A stretch of 64,000 nucleotides of DNA from Pseudomonas violetae (GTDB lineage Bacteria; Pseudomonadota; Gammaproteobacteria; Pseudomonadales; Pseudomonadaceae). The notes beneath the pieces are model-generated. The model did no database searches. It was not told where the DNA came from and saw only the letters and a list, made by a program, of their open reading frames with translations. The DNA lies in contig NZ_JAKNRW010000028.1 of assembly GCF_023072615.1 (NCBI RefSeq), positions 1-64,000 of the forward strand. Direction: 5' to 3'. This document shows, piece after piece, positions 9,336-19,570 of this stretch. The position numbers were made by a program, and so were the translations under genes. The first letter of the stretch is position 1. Every line of letters starts with the position of its first letter.

Positions 9336-11140
9336 GCACTTCGGTCCTCGGACGGTTGCAGGCTCACGCCCGGTGCGCCTGCGCGTAATTTCAAGGTGAT
9401 CAGGGCGCCACCTTCCCTGTGGTTGGAGAACAACAGTTCACCACCGAAGGCGCGCATCAGTGTTTCGCAGATCGCCAGCCCCAACCCCAGACCCTGGGTG
9501 CGGGTCTTGGTGGTGTAAAAGGGTTCGCTGCCTCGGCCCAGGGCTTCCATGCAAAACCCCGGGCCGTTGTCGCGAATGTACAGGTTGACGCCGTCGGCAG
9601 TGGATTGGGCACTCAACCATAGTTTACGCGGCTGGCCTTTTTCCGTAAGCGCGTCCAGGGCGTTCGCCAGCAGATTGCCCAGCACCTGGCGCAAGCGGGT
9701 TTCTCCCGCTTCGACCCACAAGGTGGCGGCCGGCAAATCGCGGATCAGTTCGACCTCCATGCTGCGCCGGCGCTTGGCGAGCAGGGCCAGCGCGTCGTCC
9801 AGCGCCGGTTGCAGGGCAACACTTTCCGGCGCATGGCGATCGCGGCGGGCGAACGCGCGCAGATGGGCGATGATCGACGCCATGCGCGCGGTCAGTTCGC
9901 TAATCAACTTGAGATTGCCGCGGGCGTCGTCGGTGCGCTGGTGATCGAGCAGCACTTCGGCGTTTTCCGCATAGCTGCGGATCGCCGCCAGTGGTTGATT
10001 CAACTCGTGACTGATGCTGGCGGACATCGTCCCCAGTGCCGACAGCTTGCCGGCCTGCACCAGGTCATCCTGGGCGCGCACCAACTCCTGCTGGGCCTGT
10101 TCGCGTTCCAGCACTTCCTCCTTGAGGCGTCGGTTGAGGCCTTCGAGGTCGCTGGTGCGCTCGGCAACCCGGCCTTCGAGTTCGTGGCGGGCCTTGGCCT
10201 CGAAAGCGATTCGGTCCAGGTAATGGCGCCGGCGCTGCATCATCAGGCCAAGCAGCAGCATCAACACCAGCAAGGTGGCGCCGCCAATGGCAACGACCGT
10301 GCGCACCGGACGGTCGATCAGGGTGCGTGGCGCGAGGATGTTGACCGTCCAGCCCGTCTCTTCGATCTGGTGGGACTGTGTCAGCCACGCACCGGGGTTG
10401 AGCTTCAGCGGCTGGGGATCGCGAGTGGGGTAGGGTTGAATCGCCGTGATTGCTTTGTGCTGCGCCTCACTCAACGTGCGGGTAGAACGAAAGCGCCATT
10501 CCGGTCGTGAGGTAAGGATAACCACGCCGTTTTGATCGGTGGCCAGCAGCTGTTCCGGGGTGTTGCCCCACAGGCTTTCCGTATGGTCGAGGTCAACTTT
10601 GATCACCAGCACGCCGATGATCTTTTCGCCTTGACGGACGGCGGCGGCGAAGAAATAGCCACGCTTGGCGGATGTCGTACCGAGGCCGAAGAAACGCCCG
10701 AGACGTCCGGCCATGGCTTCGCTGAAATACGGACGGAAGGAAAAATTACGCCCGACAAAGCTGTCGTGTTTGTCCCAGTTGGACGCCGCCAGGGTTTTAC
10801 CGGTGGTGTCCATCAGGTACATGACTTCGGCACCGGTCTGGGCGCAAATATTTTTCAGCAGGCGGTTGGCGTTGCCCTGGCTGACGTCGTCGTCGGGCGC
10901 GCCCAGAACGGTGCGCAGGGCTGGAAGGTCGCCGAGAATCTGCGGCAGGACCTCATAGCGGTGCAGGGTGCCCAGCAGGTTGGCCACGTATAGATCGAGC
11001 GTCTGGCGGTTCTGTCCGGCCAGTTCGCTGCGGTAATAGCGTTCGGCCAGATGCTCCAGCGGCCACAGTAACGGCGCCAGGCATAGCGCGAGCAGTGCGA
11101 GGCTGCGCCAGCGGGGTCTGCGGGGGAGAGTCGGGGTCAT
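9332..11140 (-). CDS. dctB: C4-dicarboxylate sensor kinase DctB
   Basis: 602 residues. TM1 is near residues 12-30 and TM2 near 285-303; between them is a tandem-PAS periplasmic sensor with DctB signatures (SFVGRNFSFRPYF, GLGTTSAKRGYFFA) that bind succinate, malate or fumarate. A cytoplasmic coiled coil leads to the H box ISHELNQPLAAI, and N/G1/G2 ATPase boxes follow (NALDAL, DNGPGF, GLGLGLAI). It is the upstream gene of the dctBD operon. Confidence 0.92.
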   Translation of the reverse strand: MTPTLPRRPRWRSLALLALCLAPLLWPLEHLAERYYRSELAGQNRQTLDLYVANLLGTLHRYEVLPQILGDLPALRTVLGAPDDDVSQGNANRLLKNICAQTGAEVMYLMDTTGKTLAASNWDKHDSFVGRNFSFRPYFSEAMAGRLGRFFGLGTTSAKRGYFFAAAVRQGEKIIGVLVIKVDLDHTESLWGNTPEQLLATDQNGVVILTSRPEWRFRSTRTLSEAQHKAITAIQPYPTRDPQPLKLNPGAWLTQSHQIEETGWTVNILAPRTLIDRPVRTVVAIGGATLLVLMLLLGLMMQRRRHYLDRIAFEAKARHELEGRVAERTSDLEGLNRRLKEEVLEREQAQQELVRAQDDLVQAGKLSALGTMSASISHELNQPLAAIRSYAENAEVLLDHQRTDDARGNLKLISELTARMASIIAHLRAFARRDRHAPESVALQPALDDALALLAKRRRSMEVELIRDLPAATLWVEAGETRLRQVLGNLLANALDALTEKGQPRKLWLSAQSTADGVNLYIRDNGPGFCMEALGRGSEPFYTTKTRTQGLGLGLAICETLMRAFGGELLFSNHREGGALITLKLRAGAPGVSLQPSEDRSA

Positions 11141-11284
11141 GAGGTCGAGCGCCTGTAGCGTTGATGGTCGGCATTCTTGCGCAAAGTGCCGAGTGGCGCG
11201 AGGGGTGTGTCATTGCAAGGGGGTTGCGTATCGCGCCGAGCAATGGCGATATAAGTGCCTGATCAAATTCTCAGGGGTCGTTGT

Positions 11285-14197
11285 ATGCCGCTCGCCACGT
11301 TGATTCATCGCGCCAGTTTGCCCAGCCCACAAGTGTCGGCCGAGCTGGCGCTAGGGCTGCTCGAAGAGCATTACGGGTTGAGTGGAAACCTGCAGGCCCT
11401 TGGCAGTCAGCAGGACCTCAACTACCGAGTCGACAGCGATCAGGGGCGCTTTGTCCTTAAAATCTGCCGCGGCGACTATGCCGTGCAAGAGTTGCAAGCC
11501 CAGCATGCTGGCCTCCAGCACCTGGCCGAAAAGGCCGGGGTGCCGGTGCCCCAAGTCATTTGCGCCAGGACCGGCGCCGACCTGCTCACTCTGCAAGTGG
11601 CCGATCAGACCGTACATGTGCGTCTGTTGGGTTACATCGAAGGCCAGCCGCTGACAGGCCTCGATCATCTGCCTGGTGCAGTCGTTGCCGGGTTCGGACG
11701 CCTCTGCGGCGAAATGGACCTGGCGCTGGCCGGCTTCGATCATCCCGGCCTGACCCGCACGCTGCAATGGGATGCCCGTCACGCGAACGCGCTGATCGCG
11801 CACTTGCTGCCGGTGATCGAAGATGACACGCAGCGCCGGCAAATCGCCGATGCGGCCGAACGAGCCGAGCGGCATCTGCAACCGCTGGTGGACAAGCTGC
11901 CGGTGCAGGCCATCCACATGGACATCACCGACGACAACGTGGTCTGGCAACGCGATTGCGAACGCCTGTGGCAATTGCAGGGCGTGATCGACTTCGGCGA
12001 CCTGATCCGAACCTGGCGCATCACCGATCTGTCGGTGACCTGCGCGGCCTTGCTGCACCATGCCGGTGGCGATCCGTTTTACATCCTGCCGGCGGTGCAG
12101 GCGTACCACGCGGTCAATCCACTGGCGCACGAAGAACTCCTGGCGCTGTGGCCGTTGATACTGGCCCGCGCCGCCGTGCTGGTGCTCAGTGGCGAGCAGC
12201 AGGTGAGCATCGATCCAGGCAATGCCTACAGCCGTGACAACCTGACCCACGAGTGGGAAATCTTTCGCGTGGCCACTTCGCTGCCATTGGAATTGATGGA
12301 GGCGGCGATCCTGGCTTCGGTCGGCCAGCACCTGCCGGGCATTGGCAGTGAAGGGTTTGCCCCGCTGCTGCCGGGCCTGGTTGGACGTGAATTTGCCCTG
12401 ATTGACCTGGGCGTCTTGAGCCCGCATTTCGAAGCCGGCAACTGGGAGCAGCAGGGCATTGATCAGCGCCTGCTGGACGAGGCGGCTGCCGTGCATGAGC
12501 TGGCGGCCAGTCGCTACGGGCAATATCGCCTGTCGCGCACCCAGCCGGATTCGTCCAGCGAGCCGGACACTTGCCCGCTGCATGTCGAATTGCGAGTGCC
12601 CATCGGCACGGCAGTCGAGTCGCCATTTGCTGGCATGGTCCATGAGCCCGAGGCGGGTGTTCTGCAGCTCGACGGTCCGCAGTTGAGCCTGCGGTTGTGG
12701 GGCGTCAAGCCGTCGCTGCACACAGGCGCAGCACTGGTCAAAGGCCAGGTGCTGGGTTCGGTGTGCGGGCCGTTGCGGGTGCAACTGTGCCGCGGTGCCT
12801 CGTTAAACGCGCCGTTGTTTTGCACACCTTCCCGCGCTGCCGCCTGGCAGGCGCTTTGCCCTTCGCCGGCGAGCCTGCTGGGGCTGGCCTGTGATGCGGA
12901 GCAGGAGCTCGACTCGCAGACGCTGCTGGCACGCCGCGAGGCCAGCTTCGCGCGTACGCAAAAACACTATTACGTCGACCCGCCACGCATCGAGCGGGGC
13001 TGGCGCAATCATTTGATCGACATGCAGGGCCGCTCCTATCTCGACATGCTCAACAACGTCGCGGTCCTGGGGCACGGACATCCGCGCATGGCGGCGGTCG
13101 CCAGTCGCCAATGGTCGCTGCTCAATACCAACTCACGTTTCAACTACGCGGCGGTCGCCGAGTTTTCCGAGCGACTGCTGAAGCTGGCGCCTGATTCCAT
13201 GGACCGAGTGTTCTTGGTCAACAGCGGCAGCGAAGCCAATGACCTGGCCATTCGTCTCGCCTGGGCTTACAGCGGCGGGCGCGACATGCTCAGCGTACTG
13301 GAGGGCTATCACGGCTGGACGGTGGGCGCGGACGCCGTCTCGACCTCGATCGCCGACAACCCCCAAGCCTTGAGCAGCCGCCCCGACTGGGTGCACCCGG
13401 TAACTGCGCCGAACATCTATCGCGGCGAATTTCGTGGCCCCGACAGCGCTCCCGACTACGTGCGCAGCGTCGAGCACAACCTGGCGAAGATCGCCGGACA
13501 GCATCGCCAGCTCGCCGGGTTCATTTGCGAGCCGGTGTATGGCAACGCGGGCGGTATCTCGTTGCCGCCGGGCTATCTGAAGCAGGTTTACGCCCTGGTG
13601 CGCGGCCAGGGTGGCGTATGCATCGCCGATGAAGTGCAGGTCGGTTACGGTCGCATGGGTCACTTCTTTTGGGGTTTTGAAGAGCAGGGCGTGGTGCCGG
13701 ACATCATCACCATGGCCAAGGGCATGGGCAACGGCCAGCCATTGGGTGCGGTGATCACCCGCCGGGAAATCGCCGAAGCGCTAGAGGCCGAGGGCTATTT
13801 CTTCTCGTCGGCGGGTGGCAGTCCGGTGAGCTGCCAGATCGGCATGGCGGTGCTGGACGTGATGGAAGAGGAGAAACTCTGGGAGAACGCTCAGGTCGTG
13901 GGCGGGTACTTTAAGGAGCGACTTGAGGCCTTGATCGATATTCATCCACTGGTGGGGGCGGTGCACGGTTCCGGGTTCTATCTGGGGGTGGAGCTGATTC
14001 GTAACCGCGAGACCCTGGCGCCGGCGACGCAGGAGACTGCGGCGCTGTGTGATCGGCTGCGCGAGCTGGGCATTTTCATGCAGCCGACGGGGGATTATCT
14101 GAACGTGCTGAAGATTAAACCGCCGATGGTGACGTCGCGCAGGAGTGTGGATTTCTTCGTGGATATGCTGTCGAAGGTGCTTGCAGAGGGCCTTTGA
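11285..14197 (+). CDS. Kinase (APH) - M23-like - class III aminotransferase fusion
   Basis: 970 residues from the ATG at 11285; ten further upstream codons have no ribosome site. Part 1 (about 25-340) is an aminoglycoside-phosphotransferase/hydroxylysine-kinase-type kinase with HMDITDDN and IDFGD. Part 2 (about 435-505) is a short beta-rich M23/lipoyl-like module (GTAVESPFAGMV). Part 3 (about 550-968) is a class III PLP enzyme with the Schiff-base Lys812 in TMAKGMGNGQP. Separate homologues of parts 1 and 3 phosphorylate hydroxylysine or ethanolamine and then eliminate phosphate (5-phosphohydroxylysine and ethanolamine-phosphate phospho-lyases). A kinase feeding its own lyase is my inference. 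The gene precedes aguBA. Confidence 0.85.
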   Translation: MPLATLIHRASLPSPQVSAELALGLLEEHYGLSGNLQALGSQQDLNYRVDSDQGRFVLKICRGDYAVQELQAQHAGLQHLAEKAGVPVPQVICARTGADLLTLQVADQTVHVRLLGYIEGQPLTGLDHLPGAVVAGFGRLCGEMDLALAGFDHPGLTRTLQWDARHANALIAHLLPVIEDDTQRRQIADAAERAERHLQPLVDKLPVQAIHMDITDDNVVWQRDCERLWQLQGVIDFGDLIRTWRITDLSVTCAALLHHAGGDPFYILPAVQAYHAVNPLAHEELLALWPLILARAAVLVLSGEQQVSIDPGNAYSRDNLTHEWEIFRVATSLPLELMEAAILASVGQHLPGIGSEGFAPLLPGLVGREFALIDLGVLSPHFEAGNWEQQGIDQRLLDEAAAVHELAASRYGQYRLSRTQPDSSSEPDTCPLHVELRVPIGTAVESPFAGMVHEPEAGVLQLDGPQLSLRLWGVKPSLHTGAALVKGQVLGSVCGPLRVQLCRGASLNAPLFCTPSRAAAWQALCPSPASLLGLACDAEQELDSQTLLARREASFARTQKHYYVDPPRIERGWRNHLIDMQGRSYLDMLNNVAVLGHGHPRMAAVASRQWSLLNTNSRFNYAAVAEFSERLLKLAPDSMDRVFLVNSGSEANDLAIRLAWAYSGGRDMLSVLEGYHGWTVGADAVSTSIADNPQALSSRPDWVHPVTAPNIYRGEFRGPDSAPDYVRSVEHNLAKIAGQHRQLAGFICEPVYGNAGGISLPPGYLKQVYALVRGQGGVCIADEVQVGYGRMGHFFWGFEEQGVVPDIITMAKGMGNGQPLGAVITRREIAEALEAEGYFFSSAGGSPVSCQIGMAVLDVMEEEKLWENAQVVGGYFKERLEALIDIHPLVGAVHGSGFYLGVELIRNRETLAPATQETAALCDRLRELGIFMQPTGDYLNVLKIKPPMVTSRRSVDFFVDMLSKVLAEGL

Positions 14198-14218
14198 CCC
14201 TGATGCCCATTGCGGTGT

Positions 14219-14306
14219 AGGCGCTGTCGAGTGCAACGAGGCTGCGATCTTTTGATTCTGTTTTTTAAGATCAAAGATCGCAACCTCGTTGCACTCGGCA
14301 GCTCCT
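14219..14306. repeat. REP-like inverted repeat / hairpin
   Basis: GAGTGCAACGAGG plus TGCGATCTTTTGAT is repeated in inverted form as ATCAAAGATCGCA then CCTCGTTGCACTC, with a T-rich loop between. The arms are over 30 bp. It starts 22 bp after the fusion gene and may also end its transcript. Confidence 0.75.
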
Positions 14307-14390
14307 AAGCGTGCGGGGCAGGCTAAAAAATCGATTATTATCGGTGTTTTTAGCGTGAGCATTCGGTTATTTTAAAATATTCGCTTCTAA

Positions 14391-14408
14391 AGCCGATTTT
14401 TATCGGCT
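14391..14408. promoter_or_regulatory. Candidate operator palindrome upstream of aguB
   Basis: AGCCGATTTTTATCGGCT is a 7+4+7 perfect inverted repeat in an AT-rich stretch 107 bp before aguB. A related TATCGG half lies at 14339. The binding protein is not known. Confidence 0.4.
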
Positions 14409-14514
14409 ATAAAGTCGCCATTGCCTCGGCATGGTGAAATTCCGCCTGGGCTTCCGCTTTCTGTCATGGGTCGGCGTCACACCCGACCCCAACTGCTTGC
14501 CCAGGAGATGATTC

Positions 14515-15393
<879 letters not shown>

Positions 15394-15398
15394 TCGTC

Positions 15399-16505
15399 AT
15401 GACCACTTTAAACAGCACGCCCCGCGCCGATGGCTTCTACATGCCGGCCGAGTGGGCGCCACAAACCCAAACCTGGATGATCTGGCCAGAGCGCCCGGAC
15501 AACTGGCGTCTGGGTGGCAAACCGGCGCAAGCCGCCCACGTTGCAGTGGCCAAGGCCATCGCCCGTTTCGAACCGGTGACAGTGGCAGTATCTGCCGGCC
15601 AATATGAAAATGCCCGTGCGCGCCTGGACGTGCCAAATATCCGGGTCGTCGAGATGTCCAGCGACGACGCCTGGGTGCGCGACACAGGTCCTACTTTCGT
15701 GATCAACAACAGTGGCGAAGTCCGCGGCGTGAACTGGGACTTCAACGCCTGGGGCGGCTTCGACGGTGGTCTCTATTCACCGTGGAACCGCGATTCGCAA
15801 ATCGGCGGCAAGATCCTCGAGATCGAACGCAGCCCGCGCTATCGCACCGAAGGCTTCGTGCTGGAAGGCGGTTCGATTCACGTCGACGGCGAAGGCACGC
15901 TCATCACCACCGAAGAGTGCCTGCTCAACCGCAATCGCAATCCGCACCTGGACCGCGCAGAAATTGAAGCGGTGCTGAGTGCCAACCTGGCTGTGGATAA
16001 AATCATCTGGCTGCCGGATGGTTTGTTCAACGACGAAACCGACGGCCATGTGGATAACTTTTGCTGCTACATCCGTCCGGGTGAAGTGCTGTTGGCCTGG
16101 ACCGACGATCCGCAGGACCCGAACTACCCGCGTTGCCAGGCTGCAATGAAAGTGCTGGAAAGCGCTACTGATGCCAAAGGGCGCCCCTTCACGGTGCACA
16201 AGATGCCGATTCCGGGCCCGCTGTATGCGACCGAGGAAGAATGTGCGGGCGTGGATCCGGTCGACGGCACCCAGGAACGAAATCCTACTGTTCGATTGGC
16301 CGGTTCCTACGTGAACTTTCTGATCGTCAACGGCGGCATTATCGCCCCAAGCTTCGACGATCCATTGGATGGTCCGGCACGGGAAATTTTGCAGAGTCTG
16401 TTCCCACAGCATGAAGTGGTGATGGTGCCGGGGCGTGAACTGTTACTGGGCGGCGGCAACATTCACTGCCTTACCCAACAGCAGCCAGCGTCGCACAATG
16501 AGTGA
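15399..16505 (+). CDS. aguA: Agmatine deiminase
   Basis: 368 residues of the guanidino-group-modifying pentein fold. Catalytic Cys357 lies in GGGNIHC, with Glu156 (LEGGSIHVDG), His217 (ETDGHVD) and Asp95 (VRDTGP). It converts agmatine to N-carbamoylputrescine for AguB. Length and all key residues are canonical. This copy is the reference for judging the divergent paralogue at 33988. Confidence 0.95.
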   Translation: MTTLNSTPRADGFYMPAEWAPQTQTWMIWPERPDNWRLGGKPAQAAHVAVAKAIARFEPVTVAVSAGQYENARARLDVPNIRVVEMSSDDAWVRDTGPTFVINNSGEVRGVNWDFNAWGGFDGGLYSPWNRDSQIGGKILEIERSPRYRTEGFVLEGGSIHVDGEGTLITTEECLLNRNRNPHLDRAEIEAVLSANLAVDKIIWLPDGLFNDETDGHVDNFCCYIRPGEVLLAWTDDPQDPNYPRCQAAMKVLESATDAKGRPFTVHKMPIPGPLYATEEECAGVDPVDGTQERNPTVRLAGSYVNFLIVNGGIIAPSFDDPLDGPAREILQSLFPQHEVVMVPGRELLLGGGNIHCLTQQQPASHNE

Positions 16506-16576
16506 GTGGTGTTGTAACAGATTGAGTTGAATGGAAAATTTTCATCTCAATGATTTTCCTGCTTGCTGATACGAGA

Positions 16577-16610
16577 AGCCCGCAGTCCATCAGGACTGCG
16601 GGCTTTTTTG
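16577..16610 (+). terminator. Rho-independent terminator of aguBA
   Basis: AGCCCGCAGTCC pairs perfectly with GGACTGCGGGCT around a 4-base loop, followed by a T6 run. It lies 72 bp after aguA. Confidence 0.9.
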
Positions 16611-16749
16611 TGTCCGCTCATCGACAACGTCAACACATTGGCACATCTCTTGTATCGATCTATGGGTTAAACAGGGAGGGGAGAACTGCGATGTTCTGTC
16701 ACAAACCTTGGATAAGTTAGCCCCTCACAAAGCGGGAGAAAGTGCGGAG

Positions 16750-16962
16750 ATGAACGCCGAAGTAAACGTAGTGAGCGAGCAGGCGTCGCATCCCCTGGCA
16801 GTCAACAACGAATCGCTCCAGCTCTTGGCGCACTGGTTGAAATCCAATGGAACGCGTCAGATTAGGGAACCTGATCCGCGCCGGATGATGATCGAGCGCT
16901 ACCCCGCTGATTTATTCAGCGAAGCGGAACTGGAAGCGTTGTGGGATGTGATGGAAGGATAA
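16750..16962 (+). CDS. Small conserved protein, unknown function
   Basis: 70 residues from the ATG at 16750 (MNAEVNVVSEQ), with GGGAGAAAG upstream; an in-frame TTG at 16708 is a weaker start. The protein is acidic and mostly helical (SLQLLAHWLKSNGTRQIREPDPRRMMIERYP at residues 29-59, landmark only). No domain recognised. It stands alone with its own terminator. Confidence 0.6.
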   Translation: MNAEVNVVSEQASHPLAVNNESLQLLAHWLKSNGTRQIREPDPRRMMIERYPADLFSEAELEALWDVMEG

Positions 16963-16983
16963 GAAGCAAACAACGGATTGATA

Positions 16984-17016
16984 AAAGCGCTGCCGGGATG
17001 GCGGCGCTTTTTTTTG
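16984..17016 (+). terminator. Rho-independent terminator
   Basis: AAAGCGC-GCC pairs with GGC-GCGCTTT and runs into eight T. It ends the small gene at 16750. A GC-rich REP-like stretch (17041-17075) follows before the siderophore receptor stop. Confidence 0.85.
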
Positions 17017-17096
17017 CTTTCGAGCCGGGAGCGCGACCCCTGTAGGCGCTGCCGGAGGCGCGGGCCGCGATCGGACGATCCCTTGATCTTGCTCTC

Positions 17097-19190
17097 TTAA
17101 AAACTATAGGTCCCAGTGACAACCAGGCTACGCGGCGCCCCCGGCTGAATTTGGAACTGACTGGTCGCCGACTCGTAATATGCCTTATCCGCAATATTGT
17201 TCAATGCCGCGCGCAGGTCCCAATCCTTCTGCCGGAACCCAGCCAACGCATCCCAACGACCATAACCCGGCATCACCACCGTGTTGAGGTTATCGGCATA
17301 CCGATCACCGACCAGTGTCAGACCGGTTTCCGCGTACCACCCCATCTCCGGTTTCCAGGTCACGAACAGGCTGCCGTTACGCTTGGCCACGTCACTGATG
17401 CGCTTGCCCTCGAAGCCGTTGTTGTCCTTTTCGACAGTCGCATCCTGAAGGCCGATGCCACCGCGCATATACCAGTTACCGGTGATACGGCCGGTTCCGG
17501 TCAGTTCGATCCCTCGGGACCGTTGCTTGCCGGTGAGCAAGGTGATGGTCGGATCCAGCGGGTCGCGGGTGCGGCGGTTGTAGAGTTCCAGTTCGTAGAT
17601 CGCCAGGGTGGTGCTCAGTCGGTCGTCGAGCCAGTCGGACTTCACGCCGATTTCTTTCTGCTTGGTGAGCTCCGGGCTCAGGTCATTGCCGTTACCGGTG
17701 GCGCCCGGCGTGATGCCGATGAGTCCTCCGCCCACAGGCGAGAAGGCCTTGGACCAGGACGCATAGAAGGAATGATCCTGCAGCGGCGTCCACACCAGGC
17801 CTACACGGGGGCTGTTGCTGTGGCTGTCACGGTCTTCGGAAATGTCCCGCAGCTGGTTGGTTGATTCGATGTCGAAGGTGTCGTAGCGCAGGCCGGCCAG
17901 AATCTGCCATTGATCGTTCAAGCGCAGCTGATCCTGCACGTACACCGCGCGGCTTTCGACTTCGGTGTGGTTGTTGCTCGACACCTGCATGCGCCCGGTA
18001 TGGCGCAGCTCGCGGTTGGGGTTAAACAGGTCGAGTGTCGGTACCGGTGAGCTGCCTGGCCCCGATGTGGCGGCGTTGTACAGCGTCGGATCACGACGCT
18101 GGCTGCCAATTTCGATACCCGTGAGCAACCGGTGTTCCAGGCCGAAGGTGTCGAACCCACCTTCCATCTCGACGTTGTTGAAAACGTTACGAGTGGTCAG
18201 GTCCTGTTGCCAGTGCTGGCGCGTGACCTGGTGGGTGACCGGGTTGTAGCCGGTCTGGTAGGTGTTATCAAAATCACTGTTGAGCTTGAATACGCCCAGG
18301 GTGTGGCGAAGCTGCCAGTTATCGCTGAGTTCGTAACTGAGTTTGGAGCGCAGGGATTGAGACTTGTCGTCGATGAAATCGTGATCGCTGCCGTAGGTGG
18401 TATCGCGTCCTACATCTGCCGGGCGGCCATTTACCCCAGGCACTCCGCGATCCGGGGTTCGGTTGTAACGGCTATATTCGTACTGCACCAGCCAGTTGAG
18501 GTCCGGGGTCAGCTGCCAGCTCATCGACGGTGCGAACAGTTGGCGATTGCCGCTGACGCCATCGCGGAAGCTGTTTTCGTCCATGTTGCCCATGTTCAGG
18601 CGCAGGCTGATGTTGTCGGTTGGATCGGTGCTCAGGTCGGCGTACAGGCTGCGTAGATCTTCGCTGCCGCCTTGCGCTTCAATGCTGGAGCGGCGGCCGA
18701 ATTCCGGCTGCTTGCTGACCCGGTTGACGATCCCGCCCTGGCTACCCCGGCCATACAGCACCGCTGCCGGGCCTTTGAGTACCTCAATGCGTTCGATGTT
18801 GTGCAGGTCACGCACGTACTGACTGTCGTCGCGAATGCCGTCGAGGTAAAAGTCGTTGCTGGCGTCGAAGCCGCGAATGCGCAGGCTATCAAAACGGGTG
18901 TCGGCGCCGCTGCTGACGTTGGGGATGCCACTGAGTGCCGTGCCCAGGTCGTTGGTGCCGTAGTCCGTCACGTTCGCGGTTTTCACCGAGTCGATGGCCT
19001 GGGGAACGTACCGTACCGGTGTCGCCGTGCGGGTCGCCGTGCTGGTTTCTTTCACTCGCGGGTCATCGGCCTCAGCTTCGGCGCTGATGGAAGTCGCCGG
19101 TAATGTGGTAGGTGCGGCGTAGGAAAAACCGGCAGAAAGCAAAGCTGAGAGACCCAAGCTGAAGGGCACAAGGCGAAGAGGGGCAGGCAT
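17097..19190 (-). CDS. TonB-dependent siderophore receptor (catecholate type)
   Basis: 697 residues with a signal peptide cleaved near AYA-APTT. The plug domain follows (about 60-165, with LRIRGFDASNDFYLDGIRDD and IEVLKGPAAVLYGRGSQGG as landmarks), then a 22-strand barrel ending in aromatic F. No extra N-terminal signalling domain is present, so it is a transducer of uptake only. The sequence style is that of Fiu/PiuA-like catecholate receptors, but the ligand cannot be fixed. A Fur-type site lies just upstream. Confidence 0.88.
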   Translation of the reverse strand: MPAPLRLVPFSLGLSALLSAGFSYAAPTTLPATSISAEAEADDPRVKETSTATRTATPVRYVPQAIDSVKTANVTDYGTNDLGTALSGIPNVSSGADTRFDSLRIRGFDASNDFYLDGIRDDSQYVRDLHNIERIEVLKGPAAVLYGRGSQGGIVNRVSKQPEFGRRSSIEAQGGSEDLRSLYADLSTDPTDNISLRLNMGNMDENSFRDGVSGNRQLFAPSMSWQLTPDLNWLVQYEYSRYNRTPDRGVPGVNGRPADVGRDTTYGSDHDFIDDKSQSLRSKLSYELSDNWQLRHTLGVFKLNSDFDNTYQTGYNPVTHQVTRQHWQQDLTTRNVFNNVEMEGGFDTFGLEHRLLTGIEIGSQRRDPTLYNAATSGPGSSPVPTLDLFNPNRELRHTGRMQVSSNNHTEVESRAVYVQDQLRLNDQWQILAGLRYDTFDIESTNQLRDISEDRDSHSNSPRVGLVWTPLQDHSFYASWSKAFSPVGGGLIGITPGATGNGNDLSPELTKQKEIGVKSDWLDDRLSTTLAIYELELYNRRTRDPLDPTITLLTGKQRSRGIELTGTGRITGNWYMRGGIGLQDATVEKDNNGFEGKRISDVAKRNGSLFVTWKPEMGWYAETGLTLVGDRYADNLNTVVMPGYGRWDALAGFRQKDWDLRAALNNIADKAYYESATSQFQIQPGAPRSLVVTGTYSF

Positions 19191-19237
19191 TTATAGGAGG
19201 CGTCCGTGGGATTTTTGGGATGTTGCTAAAACGGCGC

Positions 19238-19256
19238 GAATGATAATGCGTGCTAT
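19238..19256 (-). promoter_or_regulatory. Putative Fur box
   Basis: GCGAATGATAATGCGTGCT contains the AATGATAAT core of the Fur consensus. It sits about 50 bp upstream of the siderophore receptor start, where Fur-iron would block transcription. Confidence 0.6.
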
Positions 19257-19410
19257 TTACTTTCGATGTTTATTCCTGAAAAGCTCCTTGGTTCGATTGT
19301 TACTAATTATGTCAAAAACCTTACATTGATGATTCTTTAGACTTTTTTCGCCTATTCACAGACGATTCTTGAAATTGACACATAGTTAAGGCCGCGGCTA
19401 GGATTCGCCC

Positions 19411-19486
19411 AACGCCTGTGGCCAACCGCCATGACTGACAAAATAATAAAAGGCCCGCCTCGATTTCTCGTGGGCGGGCCTTTTTG
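19411..19486 (+). ncRNA. Candidate short transcript / attenuated leader upstream of OprD porin
   Basis: A TTGACA (19375-19380), an 18-bp spacer and TAGGAT (19399-19404) form a plausible sigma-70 promoter. A strong hairpin follows (AGGCCCGCC / GGCGGGCCT, 19451-19481) with T5GT4. The terminator is 85 bp before the porin start and no gene precedes it on this strand, so the transcript would be a 75-nt RNA or an attenuated leader. This is inferred from sequence only. Confidence 0.4.
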
Positions 19487-19570
19487 TTTTGCGTTGAAAA
19501 AAGAGCGCAATAGCGCCGTTTCGGCTGTTTGGCACAGCGCGTATCAACCGGTAATAAGGAAAAGAACAAA

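Noticed and set aside
11351..12784. 477-codon - strand frame opposite the kinase fusion
   Set aside because: Antisense shadow; the + strand has kinase motifs HMDITDDN and IDFGD across the same bases.
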